From Poecilobothrus nobilitatus (Eukaryota > Arthropoda > Insecta > Diptera > Dolichopodidae), in NCBI GenBank assembly GCA_947095535.1, contig OX352772.1:317760018-317824017 (forward strand): a stretch of 64,000 nt of DNA. The letters are read 5' to 3'. A model generated the notes under the pieces. It did no database searches, was not told where the DNA came from, and was given only the letters and a program-made list of their open reading frames with translations. A program made the position numbers and the translations under genes. This document shows, in pieces, positions 1-12,430 of the stretch (position 1 is the first letter of the stretch; every line of letters begins with the position of its first letter).

Positions 1-79
1 TTATAGTTTTAAGTTAAAATTTATAATAATATGTTTATTTAAAATATTAAATATATGAAAATTGATATAGTAAACTATA

Positions 80-409
80 TAACATCTTCTGGGCACGAAG
101 GATAACAAATGAAAAATTGTGGCTATAGTAACAAAATAAGAGCTTATTACCATAAAGTAAAGTTAAGAAAAAAGAATTACAGGGAAATAGGTCACATACT
201 GAAAAGAGACTACATTCCTAAACAAACATTAAACTTAGAACTCCCAGGGTTCTAGTCTAAAGATAGGCACATCCAGAAGCAGTTGGAGAAGAACAATTGG
301 AAAAGAAATAGAAACAGAAGGGAAAACATGAGCAGAAGTCAAATTAATAGCTTAAAATAGAATTAGATGGCGCGGCTTTGTAAAAGCCCTATGCGTCCAA
401 ATGGAGTAG
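80..409 (+). pseudogene. LINE (non-LTR retrotransposon) C-terminal relic
   Basis: This is the decayed 3' end of a LINE reverse-transcriptase ORF. Read with frameshifts it gives IFWARRITNEKLW near 84-122, a GHILKR-like piece near 205 and, from about 281, RSSWRRTIGKEIETEGKT, a stop where tryptophan is expected, AEVKLIA, another stop, then RWRGFVKALCVQME and the terminal TAG at 407-409. The order (ITNEELW, KWxWIGHxLRK, WNPQG, RGRPxxxWRR, RWRxFVxALC) is the conserved tail I know from LINE proteins often annotated as endonuclease-reverse transcriptase. At least three stops and two frame changes make it inactive. The upstream RT domain lies outside the window or is lost. Confidence 0.8.
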
Positions 410-775
410 AAAAGGGCAAAAAAAACTATATAACATATAATTATTAATTGTGAGAGCTAGGATATTCGCAAGGCAAGTACAAATATAATCCAACATAATA
501 AAAAAAACTTTTTAGGTTTTGTTTTGTAAAAATAAAATAACGAAGAAAATAAAACACACAAAAAAAAAATAAAGGATGGCAATACTACAGTATTGAATAA
601 AGGCGGATGTCAAATAAAACACAAAAAATTTATGAATAATAGTTTTCTAGAAAATTTTATTCTATATTTAATTAATAATAAAAGAAATTAGTTAGAATTA
701 TTATAAGCATTCCTTTTATAAAATTATTTGGAAATTAACAAAGTTAAAATCTTATATATAGCAATTGATGTTATT

Positions 776-915
776 TTTATTTATTTATTTATATTAATAT
801 TACAAATCACATTAGAATAATACGAATAATTATTACTAAAGCATCGGCTACTAATTGAATATTATTATTAATTGATACAGTATAATATTATTTACTTTAT
901 TATATTAAATATTGA
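776..915 (-). repeat. SINE-A remnant (3' body)
   Basis: On the minus strand this is the 3' body of the SINE-A family: a (TTTA)n tail with 'atattaatattaca' at 776-807 and the 'catcggctact' motif near 842, both found in the fuller copies at 1062-1620 and 18877-19152. The tRNA-like head is absent and the body is diverged, so it is an old or truncated copy. The edge near 915 is uncertain. Confidence 0.55.
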
Positions 916-1061
916 AAATATATTTGATAGCAAGGCGGATTTGTTAAGAAAAATTATATTTTCCAGTAATTTTCCTTACAATTAAAATTTAAATATATTG
1001 CTATTTGAGTAGAATTTGAAGCCTCACTCCTATTAATAAGCAACATGCTCAATCTTCAATT

Positions 1062-1620
1062 TATTTATTTATTTATTTATATTAATATTATATATATAAA
1101 TGTAATGCACGATTATTGAACCATCGACTACCAAGGCCATTATAGGTTTTCATACTTATTTATTTATTTATATTCATATTACATACATTAATGTAGTGCA
1201 ATATTATTGAACCATCGGCTACCAAGGCCATTATAGGTTTCTATACTATTATTAAATTATATACTAATATTATTTATTTTGTTTATATTATATACTATAT
1301 ATTTACATTATATTTGGTCGTAAGGGGGTATGTAAAGAAAAAAAACACTTACGACCTGTGCAGGAATCGAACCCGCACTCCTTCGGTTACTACGCCACAC
1401 GCCTACCTACTAGGCTACCGAAGCCCCAGGTTTTTATACTATTATTAAATTATATACTAATATTATTTATTTTGTTTATATTATATACTATATATTTACA
1501 TTATATTTGGTCGTAAGGGGAGTATGTAAAGAAAAAAACACTTACAACCTGTGCTCTTGATCGAACCCACACACCTTCGGTTAATACACCACACTCCTGC
1601 CCACTAGGCTACCGAAGCGC
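1062..1620 (-). mobile_element. SINE-A, interrupted by a second SINE-A
   Basis: This is a tRNA-derived SINE in minus orientation. Its head (1540-1620, minus strand) reads as a tRNA-like sequence with an A box near 1600-1611 and a decayed B box near 1558-1568; its (TTTA)n tail is at 1062-1080. It is flanked by a 14-bp direct repeat, ctcaatcttcaatt, at 1048-1061 and 1621-1634, the target-site duplication. The copy is split by the insertion at 1157-1427; the outer parts 1062-1156 and 1441-1620 join into one element of the same layout as the full copy at 18877. SINEs are copied by LINE enzymes and use an internal RNA polymerase III promoter. Confidence 0.9.
1157..1427 (-). mobile_element. SINE-A nested inside an older SINE-A
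   Basis: This is a nearly complete SINE-A (271 bp, minus strand) inserted in the 3' body of the outer SINE-A. Target-site duplications of 13 bp flank it: aggttttcatact at 1144-1156 and aggtttttatact at 1428-1440, one mismatch. B box complement is at 1363-1373 (ggaatcgaacc on the plus strand, i.e. GGTTCGATTCC) and A box complement near 1405-1417. The stem-loop pair cttacgacc/ggtcgtaag that follows the head is intact near 1316-1356. Its better boxes than the outer copy fit a younger insertion. Confidence 0.9.
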
Positions 1621-1634
1621 CTCAATCTTCAATT

Positions 1635-4600
1635 AATCTTTTGTAATACAAGTGTATATTTTAAATTGCATACTTATAGGAAAGATTTGACAATATTAGA
1701 TACCTAGGTATTTGAATTTTAATAGTAAAAATTAAAATGAATTGTTTAAGAAATGTTTAATTTTCTTTATTAAATTGTTTAACTTTTTTCTTTTAATTTA
1801 GGTGTTAAATATTATAGGCCAGTAAAATACTAATTTTTAAAAATTTTTGTATTATGGTTAATTTGTTTACAGTTTTTGAAAAAAATTTATTGTAAATTTT
1901 TCAAAAACTGTAAACTCTGATTTTAATTTTTCCATCATACTATTGTGTATTTTATTTTCTTCAATTTTAAAAATATTTTTGTGATTTTGCAGTTCAAATT
2001 TTTTTTGTTTGAGAGATATTTTTAGTAACATTTAAAATTTGAAATTATATATTACAGCATATTATAATATTTTTTTTATAGTCATATATAAAGTATATTC
2101 TTTATGTGGTACTAGCAATACAGACTAGATCAATATTATTATTAGATTTAGATATATCAAAGAAAGTGTAAAATAATAAATAACGAAAGAATAACGCAAT
2201 ATTGAATTTCTTAACAATCATACACAACAATCATGAACTATAATAGTCCAAATAGTAAAACAGTGAAAGACTGCACACTTAGATCATCATATTATTTGGA
2301 TAATGTATAAAAATATAAATTGCTTCAGTTAATTATTTAAGAAAAAATAGATCCCAAACGACAACTTGAAGAAAAACAAAATAATGTTATGGTTGTATAA
2401 CATTAGAAGTATTGCCTATTTGCTATATTGTAGAACTATTGCACGATTGTAGAACTTGAAACTAAAAAAAATAAAAGAGAATACATCAAAATAGTTAATA
2501 AACAATTAAACATCACATAATGATACAGACAAAATTCATCTTGTTAAAAAAATGAAAATATAGAAGAGTACTAAAAATTTTCCAATTAACTTATAAATAC
2601 ATACTCGTATAAAAAATACTAATAAAATAATTGACTGAAACTGACAAATGAGTGCAATTAAATAAATGCCAGTAAATACAATTTTAACACTTTTTTGGCT
2701 GAAAATAGCCCTTTGAAACAGTAAATATTTATTTTCTTGCTTTGTTTAAATGTTTAAAATGAATAGATTTTGTAAAAATCATCAAAGTTTTTAAATTTCA
2801 GCAGTATAAATTTATTTTCGAAGTTAATCAAAATACTTATGTTAAATTGGAATTAAATATAGATTATATCTTTCTTAATTTTTATATATGCATACTTTTG
2901 TATTTTCCAAATTTAATTATACAAATCAGATTAATTCAAATAAATATCAAAGCAATTATATATTATATATATGATTAAATTAATCATTTTAATTAGCTAT
3001 TATACTTAATAAAAGAACAAACATAATATACTATATTATCTTAGAATTTTATTAAATAAAAAAAAAAATTATGAATATTACTAATTCCTTTAAAAAAAAG
3101 TCAAATTAATAGTTATTAATATAGTTCATAAATCATTCAATTGGTTACCATTATTCGTTAGTATTTTTTCATTAGAGAAAAAAAAACATCTATCTTATTA
3201 TTTACAATTTTATCATTTGATTGCACAGTAAATCACTATAGTTAAAAATATACCTACATAAAATTTATATATAATTAGAAAATTATTGAAGATTTATATT
3301 ATTAAATTACACCTTCGCAAAAAAAAATAAAAAAATTAAAAATAAAATAATATAAGCTTATTGTACAAAATAATCGCAAAAAATACACTTAAATGTTGTT
3401 AAATATCATTATTTCGTATATTTAATACATTTATATTAATATAAATACATCTTTTAGATGACAAGGTGATTTAAAAATATCTATAAGTTTTTTTAATTTA
3501 TATTTTTAGCAGTTAGACTAAACAAAAAAAAAAAAAATTAAATAACGTCTATTATTATATCATCAGCAGTATATGAACAAAATTATTAAATGATGTATAA
3601 ATCCTTACAGGTTTCTTACAAGATTCTGTAAAGATCCTTTTAGTTAAACTGTAACTTATCGGCCCAATAACTTAATATGTATATAGTTTCTTCTTATCTC
3701 ACCCACTTATTTCTATAGTGAATATGTCTATATAGTGAAATGTCAGTTTTCTGCTGAAATTTAAAGATATTTCATTTTGTTTTTCTTGCGGGAGGTGTAA
3801 ATCTTCAAAAGACACCAACCAAAACCTAGAAGAACCCTTTCGTAGCGTGAGATTTATATACACTAAAACCAGCTTCCCTCGTATCCGATATAATGGACTA
3901 ATCACTTTAACTGCAAAGAAGTATAATGTCAGAGGAATAGATTGAGGAAAGGAAAGGGGATAAGGAATAGGAAAATTGAACTTAAATTGTAGGAGTGGGA
4001 TTAATTAGAAATTTTAGCAGATGCAACTTAACTGATTTCTTGAACTTCTGTGAATTATACGACTCGGAAATTATACGATACTTACTATATTAGTTTTGTT
4101 GATTATCTGTTTTTTTATATATATACGTTTTTTATATACCTAGAAATTAATAACTCCCCACAAAATTTTTCTTTTTTACATATGAGGCATTTAGTTAATT
4201 ATCCTTGATTCGCTTATTTATTTTTCTCTTCTTTATTTAATTCTTTTTGTTTCCTTTTTTTTTTAGTCTAGTACATCGGCTCTTTTTATTTAATTTTTTA
4301 ACTTGATTAAATGTATGAAAATGTATAATTAAAAATTAATCAAAATCAATTCAGAATATTAATAAATTTTTTTTAACCATATGATACACTATACAGTTCT
4401 TATCCAAAACGATTACAACAAAAAAGTGAAACATTGTACCAAAATTTATTCCTTTTTTAATCCAATATAAATATATTTAATTTTAGTATTAAATATAACA
4501 AAAACACTACGTACATACTTACATTTAAGTTATTGCATATTCACATATTTTGTTTCAGATTTAAATTCTGCTGTTTTCAACACGTATTCAGCGCATAAAA

Positions 4601-4964
4601 ATTTAAATGAACCATTTTGTACTCTAAAAAAACAAAAAAAAACATATAATTATTTCTTTATAGAAACAATCAACCATATTTCTTTTCTCCTCTTTGAAAT
4701 ATAATACATATATAGTTACATAGTTCTATTTTATAATTTATATTAAAGAAACTAAAATATATATCGGCGTTACAGTGTGTCTACATATGAAATAGATACA
4801 ATATAAACATAATCATGTAGACATAAAAAAAGAAAGAATAATTTTTTTTTTTGTAGATTTATGTTTATTAAATATAATTGTCAAAAATTGTAGAGTTTAA
4901 TGAGTTTAAAATTGTTTTATTTTTATCAAATATTTTTAAATCTATCTATCTACATACATATATA
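1635..4964. other. AT-rich DNA without recognised gene
   Basis: No element family that I recognise and no convincing exon. It holds A and T tracts, (TA)-rich runs, and one perfect inverted repeat (separate entry). A more GC-rich patch at about 3700-3960 is open on the minus strand for 68 codons (3699-3905), but has no recognisable motif and no splice context that I trust. Confidence 0.6.
1865..1915. repeat. Perfect 19-bp inverted repeat, 13-nt spacer
   Basis: gtttacagtttttgaaaaa at 1865-1883 is the exact reverse complement of 1897-1915. The RNA from either strand would fold into a 19-bp hairpin with a short loop. It lies in otherwise plain AT-rich DNA. It could be a palindrome made by replication template switching, or the end pair of a very short foldback. 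Confidence 0.85.
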
Positions 4965-5352
4965 TGTATATATAAAAGCGAATATTTGTCTGTTTATTTA
5001 TCTATATTTATGAGAATTTTTATCTGTTTCTAATTAAATAGATTCCTCTGCCGATCATCATGAAAATTTGTATATTAAAGTGTTTGGGTACGGGGAGTGT
5101 TTCTGGGCTAACAATTTTGTTGCTCTAATGCACCGTCAAGTTGCGGCTGTGGTGCAAATATTTAAACTTTCGCTCTGAAATAAAAACAGTTTGACCGATT
5201 GACTTAAAATTTTGTATATACGTATTGCTGTTTGACAGTGGAGTAGACTCTATTAACAGACTTAGAATTTGTTAACCCATATCTTCAATTAAAAATCCAT
5301 ATGTTTTATTTATTGAAGGACATACAAACGTGCCGCGTGTATTAACTAGTAT
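4965..5352 (+). repeat. Dispersed nonautonomous repeat, Helitron-like end
   Basis: The block begins with tatataaaagcgaatatttg and contains a less AT-rich interior (bits such as 'cctctgccgatcatcatgaaa', 'gggtacggggag'), ending 'gccgcgtgtattaactagt'. Arthropod genomes commonly carry repeats that start with ATATATAAAAGCGAA-type sequence and end near CTAG; Helitrons end in CTRR before a T, as here (CTAG then T). No hairpin that is fully convincing precedes the end. No coding capacity. Class assignment is tentative; that it is a repeat is inferred from its resemblance to families I know, since I see only this copy in the window. Confidence 0.45.
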
Positions 5353-7219
5353 ATACAAAAAAAAAACAAATGAAAACACAAATTAACTCATCTTTTAAGC
5401 ATCAAAAACCGTCAATTTTTAAGCGTCAGAATAAATTTTTATATGTCCACCAAATATACAAACAAATCAGTTTCCATCATTTTGATTGTGTCAAAATTCA
5501 GAAAAGATTCTAGACATTATTGCGGACATAAATATTACAGAAATAAATTCAACGATATCTTTTTAAACTATTGCAAAGATAGAAACATTTTATAAGAGTC
5601 AACACTTGCAATAAATTTGTTTATTTCTATATTTTTATGTTCTATCTATATTTCATTGCTGTGTATAGATGAAGCTGTGGCCCTTGCTAGTCAAAATAAA
5701 ATAAAATATGTGATTCCTTTAATGATAGGTCAGTTTAGTTAAAAACATTTTTTTCTCATGTTAAAAAGTTTGTTCTAAAATATAAAAAGAAAATATACAA
5801 TAGGGGTTGAATTTAAGATAAAAACTGGAAAGGTTCCTAATTCCTGTATAATAGTAGATATATTACAATTTTTTTCAGCATAATTATTCATTATTTTTCC
5901 CCTTGCTTTCTCAAAATTTAAAAAACGTAAATAGAAGAGGTCATCAACATAACCGAGATTGATAACCTGTAAAACTTGATTTATTTTTTGTTTTGTTTTT
6001 CTTTATTTTTAGAATCAAGATTATATTTTATACATCATATTTGCATTACTTGTTTGACATTTTAAAATTATCTTTGATAATAAAAATTTTTAATCACTCT
6101 GTATTACAAATACAAATAATAATCGTTTCACATTAACCATTTTTCGATTTTTGTTTTTCACTATTTAACTAAAAAAAAAGATTATTTCTTCTTTCTATCT
6201 CTTTCAAATGGTAATTTATTTGAGGATTAATGCCCACACTCTTTAAAATCTGCAATAACCTAAAAATAAAAACTAAAAAAAAAGAAAAGCAAAGTAAAAT
6301 ATTTTACCATAACACTTTTTTCAATTAACTATGTTTGCTATATTCAAAAAAAAAAAAAAACACCCATAAAATTCCACAGGAGAGTTAACGAATAAATTAC
6401 TTATTACGATTTTATATGTACTATGTACATAAGTAATAAGTATAAGTATAAGTATGTATATACAATTTGTTTTCCAAAAATTACAAAAGAAAAACGCAGA
6501 TTTACTTCTAATATTCAAAAGATAATTTTTTTTTTTTTTTCATAAAAATCTATAAATTTGTTTCAAGTATCTGTTTATGTCACTATCTGCTGTATTTCTT
6601 TTTCTTTTTTTTTTTGTAAGGCATTGAAAGAGATATGAGCTAACCACATTTTTCTGAATAACAACATTATCAACAGTAATTTAAGTGGTATGCATTTAGA
6701 AAATTGCGTTAGATATAGATAACGGTATTTAAAGTTGTATAATTCATTTGAAATTAGATTTCTAATATACCAATTATAATTTTTAACATGACTTGTCTAT
6801 ACATGCATGAACGCAAAAAGTATTTTATAATTAGAATTGGTTGTAAATATTGGATCGAATGCATAAATTTGAATGTAAACTCAAATCTAACTTTTTCAAA
6901 GATAGATTTATTAGAATATAGAAGATTCAAAAAATAAATTTGAGTTCAATGTCAGTTTTATGCATTCAGCACATTGTTTTGTTAATATTTTAAATTGTAA
7001 ATTCATATTTTTTCTATCCGATTACTAAAAGGACAGTATAAAAACATAAATTTATACTATTGATCACATAGTTATATACATAATATAGGTATATATAATA
7101 TTCGTATATTTTTAATTAAGCTGAAGGTATATGCTATTTCTCTTTAATTCATATTTGTTTATATACCAAAATTTAAATTTTTATGATAAATCTGTACCTT
7201 TTTTTTCAATAAGGTGGAC
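5353..7219. other. AT-rich DNA without recognised gene
   Basis: Nothing recognised as coding. The stretch has A/T homopolymers (for example T tracts near 6525-6540 and 6600-6616) and a diverged inverted repeat at 6857-6967. Confidence 0.6.
6857..6967. repeat. Imperfect inverted repeat, about 30-bp arms
   Basis: Arms at 6857-6886 and about 6937-6967 pair over most of their length; both outer ends read gaatgcataaa inward and both inner ends read actcaaat. About 50 bp separate them. This looks like a short foldback element or decayed miniature transposon; no target duplication was clear. Confidence 0.55.
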
Positions 7220-7220
7220 A

Positions 7221-7824
7221 CTATTGCACCAACCACTTATCCATTATCAACTATAATCTAAGGGTACGTTTACATTGGAACTGCAATTAGTGATAAAAGA
7301 ATTGATACTAGTGTAACGTATTCTTAATTCAAGTGTTTATCATAAAGCATCTCTTTGAATCATTGATAAAAGATGAGAACATCGAGAAAGCTTTATTCAA
7401 TTTTCTACAAACTCTTATCATCTTTAAAACAAATTTTTTTTTTTGTATTTTTTTTTATTTGTTGATTCTTTATCAAAATATTAGATTATGTCAAGCCAAC
7501 TTAATTTATTGTTATAACCATTACAGTATATAGTCTTTTCTCGAGAATCAATGATTTCTACTTTCATTCTCATGTATTCAGCAAATTTAATTGGATGTTA
7601 TCTTAAATTTACATAAAGATAATTAAATCCGCCAAACGTATATATTGCCTTTATTAATAGAATGGGTACGAACTTTTAACTTCTTTGCAATGTAATATTT
7701 TTTTTGTCAAAAAAAAACAAAACTCATTGAACTTTGTCCAGTTTCTTATCAGATATATAATCAAAAATTTATTAAAAAATGATTTATTAATTATTTGACT
7801 AATGATCAGTTGTTGGTGCAATAG
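7221..7824. mobile_element. Candidate nonautonomous DNA element with inverted ends
   Basis: ctattgcaccaaccact at 7221-7237 pairs with the complement of 7808-7824 (one mismatch in 17). The interior begins soon after with 'gggtacgtttacattgga' at 7262, a style of sequence seen at the ends of some Harbinger-like elements, so a nested element is possible. No transposase reading frame is present; the 66-codon frame at 7333-7533 is hydrophobic and T-rich, without motifs. The ends and class are inferred from the inverted repeat alone. Confidence 0.4.
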
Positions 7825-8168
7825 GAATCCTATTCAACTTTCTAGATTAAATTATTTTTTTAGTGCATACTGTAAACCCAGTCCTTTCTTTATCTGCGCC
7901 AATAATTTTTTTAACGTTTTCTTTAGAACCATATATACTTATTAATTAAATTTATAACCAATATTTTCTTTTGTTACAGTTTTTTACAATTAGAACTAAG
8001 AATTTGTAAGCAATTCTAATAATTGAAAATTTTAATAGGGTAATTTCCACAATAAAATCAGCCAATTGCTAGATTAAGTATGTATCACAATTGAATGTTT
8101 TATAATAGATGGGAAAATATTATTGAAGATGATAGTAGAAGTAGAATTAAACAGGAATAATTAAATAA

Positions 8169-8357
8169 TTAAAACTCTAATCCAGATATATAAACTGAGT
8201 ATAATATTTTTGACAACAGCTCAAAGGGCAAATTAACTTCAATTTCTGTTTTTGTATCACTCTGAAATAGACTTAGTAACTTCTCTGGTGTAGACTGAAA
8301 TATACTTCGACTTAAAACTTCTCTTTTTTTTTTCATTGTAACCGATGAAGCTGAAGA
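8169..8357 (-). CDS. Weak candidate terminal exon, unknown product
   Basis: On the minus strand an open frame ends in TAA at 8169-8171 and is unusually protein-like for this window: after a possible AG acceptor (tttcattaag, around 8358-8367) it reads KSSASSVTMKKKREVLSRSI, followed by charged residues and a leucine-rich end (PFELLSKILYSVYISGLEF). GC is visibly higher than the surroundings. I recognise no domain, no donor-linked neighbouring exon and no polyadenylation pattern that proves a gene. It may be a last exon, a processed-gene fragment or chance. Confidence 0.22.
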   Translation of the reverse strand, partial: SSASSVTMKKKREVLSRSIFQSTPEKLLSLFQSDTKTEIEVNLPFELLSKILYSVYISGLEF

Positions 8358-10469
8358 TTTCTTAATGAAATTATAGGATATCAATAGATTAATGAATTAG
8401 TTGCAAATCATAATACAGATTGTATTTAATGTAGGAGAATTATATGTAGGTTTTGAATATACAACGAGTATATATGTATCCATATAATAATGAAAGAAAT
8501 AAAATAAAAACTTTTGACAAAATTCTTTTTTATTTATATCAATATCTTACAATGGACAAGACCAACTACTTATTAATACAGTAACTATATATTCATGGAC
8601 TATATATAGATATATTGTCAATTGAATGCATTTTATATTCAATTACTTTCCTGAATACATTATAGGTTACCACCATATTTATACTTACATTTTATAGATT
8701 ATACCAAAATAGTGTATATGAGTAGAAAAATGCACATTGAACGTGTGTTAACATAAAATTTAAAATTTTAATAAAAAAAAATATATAAAATTTATTTACA
8801 TATCTATTAATTCATTTACACGTAGTCATATCTTAGAAATTTTATAACTTTAGTTTCCAAATTATTTTCCTATAAAAAAAAAAAAATAACAAAAAAAAAA
8901 AGCTTTTAAGAATAATTTTTGATGTAGTTTGTCATCCCCACATACTTATTAGACTTAAACTGTATAAATATATTAATGTGAAGCTTATAATATATTACAG
9001 GTTGTTATAGGCGAATGTTAATTAATAATTAAATTTATTAATAATATACGCATACTTAAATTTATTGCCTAAATACTATGATTAAACAACCTTGAATTCT
9101 ATTGGCTCAATAAAGAAATTTTTATTTTTATGATAATTTCAATTCAAATTTAAATACAACATAACTTTAGAATATTATTTTTAAAATTTAAAAGCATTTT
9201 TTTAGACAATACTTTTTTTTTCCTATTTCCCTACTCTTTTTATTAACAGAAGTTTTTTGTATATACTTATACAGTTCAATTCCAAATTTCCTCATTTAGT
9301 AAATTTTCTATTTCGGAAAATACGGTTATAACGATTGATGAATTATTAATTATTAAGGAGACATCTGATAAGTAAAATATTTCTATAAACTTTTCCATTT
9401 TAAAAATACAACATTAGTAAAATATTATTTTAGTATCCACAAATTGTATCTTACAAACTGAATTGTATCTATAAATTTTGACAAGTCGTCACAACAGCTG
9501 TTTACAAATTTTTGAAAGCGAATTATATCCTCGCGACAATTATTTTGGTGTTATTATGATTTAAAATAACAATTTATATTAATTTGAAGCTGACAGCATT
9601 AGTAACGATAAGTACTAAAATACAGTAACTATAGAATATTTGAATATATATAAGTATGTTAGTAGTAGTATATGTTTTAGTAGTACAATATATTTATTGA
9701 TATTTTATTTATTTATTTTTTTGATGTTTCGCCATCAAATGCAATGTGATGAGGAAACAATGTAAGCCTCTTCCCTCTCGAGTTTGGCTGTGTTATATTG
9801 ATATAAAATTAGGTATTTTATGTAAATTAGGAAAAAATGTACCATTTCATTTTTAAACGTTTTTAAAATTATATACCTGTAGCTATTTTATTCTGATATA
9901 TAGTATAATAATCTTTTGATATATGCATTGTACTTAATTTACGCTGCGATTGCTTTCAAATAGTTTTTGAAATTAACAATTTTGATAACTTTTACATCCT
10001 TTTTTAATATGTAAGTTGCATATTATTTTACATACTTAAGTATTTATGGTAATTTTATTTTATTTGTTTAACACTGCATTTTTCGCGCAACACTTCTAAC
10101 GTGTCTATATCTTAAGGATGTGTAGAAATTAAGTCATGTAAATAAAAAATGACTAAGTAATAATTTAATTTTTTCCTTTGCAATATTAAAAATTTCAAAG
10201 TTTAGTTTTTTAGAAATAAATAAACATAGGTATATAAACTTTATTCATTTGGTTACATTTTTGCTATTACTCATTTTTTTATAATAATTCTTTTTATTTT
10301 TTTATTCTTTTATGTACACACCTTGTGTACTCTTATACCTTTTAATTACTGTACGTACCTTCTATGTAAAGAAAACGAAAAAAAACACAAATAGATATAT
10401 ATAAGTGCATACATAATATGTAGATTATATGGAAAAAGAAAGACTAACAAATGAAAAAATAACAAAGTC

Positions 10470-10575
10470 ATTCATTTTGATTACTTGCTGAGTGGTAACT
10501 ATAATTGCTTCAGCTGCTGGTGCTGCTGTTAATGTTACTGGTCTCCTGTTGGTTTTCCATTGTATGCATTAATGT
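10470..10575 (-). other. Higher-complexity island, possible UTR or exon
   Basis: In a long AT-rich region this stretch has a balanced base content and CAG/CTG-like triplets (gcttcagctgctggtgctgc). The minus strand holds a short frame MENQQETSNINSSTSS (stop after 16 codons, ATG near 10562) and an overlapping frame with VTLTAAPAAEAIIVTTQQ. Either may be chance. Short Gln/Ser/Asn-rich frames with AGC/CAA triplets are common in 5' leaders of insect genes, so a noncoding exon is one option. Confidence 0.25.
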
Positions 10576-12430
10576 GTACATTTTGTACGCATTGAATTAT
10601 TGTACACATACATATAATTTTCTGTATAAATACTATAAAATATTAAAATTATATTACATATACCTATACTGTATCAACTAAGAACGTGTATCATTCTCCA
10701 AGAAAATAAAAAAATAAAAACTTTGATACAATAAAGTTAGAGACGTAAACTACACTCAAGCATACACCTATAATATTATGTATTAAAACATTTTTATTTT
10801 TTTATTATTTTTTTTTTTTTTTTGGTGTGCATTCAAAATAAAAACCAACTATTTATTTATTATGAATTGACTTGGCCTATCCCAAGAAACTTTGAAGTGA
10901 ACTTATCATCATATAAACGACACACAAATAAACCAGAAAATATCTATGCAGATAAAAAAAAAAAATGAATCGGAAAGTTATATTAATACACACACTATAC
11001 ATGGATGCACGTAAACACTATAAATATGTGCTGATGTGCATAAATAAAAACATACATACACTATAATAAGAACTGATGTAATTGTTAATTCAAAAATATG
11101 TTTATAAGTGAAAGAAATACAGATTATATTGTATTGCATGGGTATGAAAGTGAATACAACTGAACTGTACAAGTCAAAATGTATATAATCGATAACAACG
11201 ATGTTAAAATTTATTTTTTGTCTCTTTCAAATGTGTTTTCACAATTTCGCGTAAATTGATTGTGTTCTTCTGGTGTTCATTGTGTATTTGTTGAACAATT
11301 TCGAATATTGGTTTGTTAATTTTTTTTTTTTGTGGTATTTTAGTTTTTGTAACAATCGGTATCACATAATAATATATTGGCGCTTTTATACAAATGTTAT
11401 TCGTCAGTCGTCAATCGTCATTCATTATCATTATCATTATCATTTTGATGATTATTATAATATTTTGTGATGACAATGAAATGATGACGATATGATGGTG
11501 GCGTTTTAACTTTTAGTCGTCAACGGCGCAATGTTTTTCTTTTTTATTTTTTTTTTTCTTTTTGTTGATTAGAGTTTTGTAGTTTGTACGTATGTATGTA
11601 TGTATGAAATATGAATTAATGCATAACTATATGAATGAATATTGTTTGTTGCATGTCAAATTGCAAGTTGATAATTTCATTTTCTTTTTTGTAGTTTAAT
11701 TTTAATTTTTTTTTGTTTTTGTTTCATTTGTTTTTTTTTTTTGTTGATACATTGTTGTATTTTTAATGACGATGAATTTTTACCGGCAATTCAATTAGCT
11801 TTAGATATTTTATTTTTCTTTTATTAACTAAATATTTGATTCGGAAGATATTAGGATATTATCGTATAAAAAACAAATTACTTACATATGTACATATTAT
11901 GTATGTAATTAGTTACTTACATGCAAGCAATTAGGTAAATATGTTAAACATAAGAAATAAACAAAGATAGGAACATTTACATTGTTATCACAAACAATTT
12001 CTGTACCTATTAAGTTTTTGTATATGTAGATGGCTCTGGCAGGTACATTTAATAATTAATTTTCTTTATACTTACATAGAAGCCCTATATAAATCTGGCC
12101 CAAGTAAATTGATGATACGAATTTTAGTTAAGGTAATTTTAATCTAAACAAGAAATCTGGTTATTTTAAACTTTAACAAAAAATAGGTTTATAGAAAAAT
12201 TCCAAACATATGTATGTAATATATAGCCGATAGGAACTCATACATATACATAACTAATTTTATTTTTAAAACCTGCAGATATGGATTAAGATTTAAGAAT
12301 AATAATTAACAAATAATGTCACAAAGAAATTGGTTTTAGAATCGAAAACTACAGCGTTGTCATGTAAATCAAACAACTATTGATGACGATATAGAATAAA
12401 AATGCTAAACTTGTGCCATATTTAAAAAAC

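Larger units (their letters stand above)
7825..12430. other. AT-rich DNA, weak exon candidate and two complexity islands
   Basis: Mostly AT-rich simple DNA. It contains one weak exon candidate (8169-8357, separate entry), an island at 10470-10575 (separate entry), and a (CAT/ATC)-rich stretch at 11400-11530 with a cattatcattatcattatca run near 11421-11443 and short tgacgac repeats. A GTAT microsatellite lies near 11588-11605. No RNA gene was seen. Confidence 0.55.
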
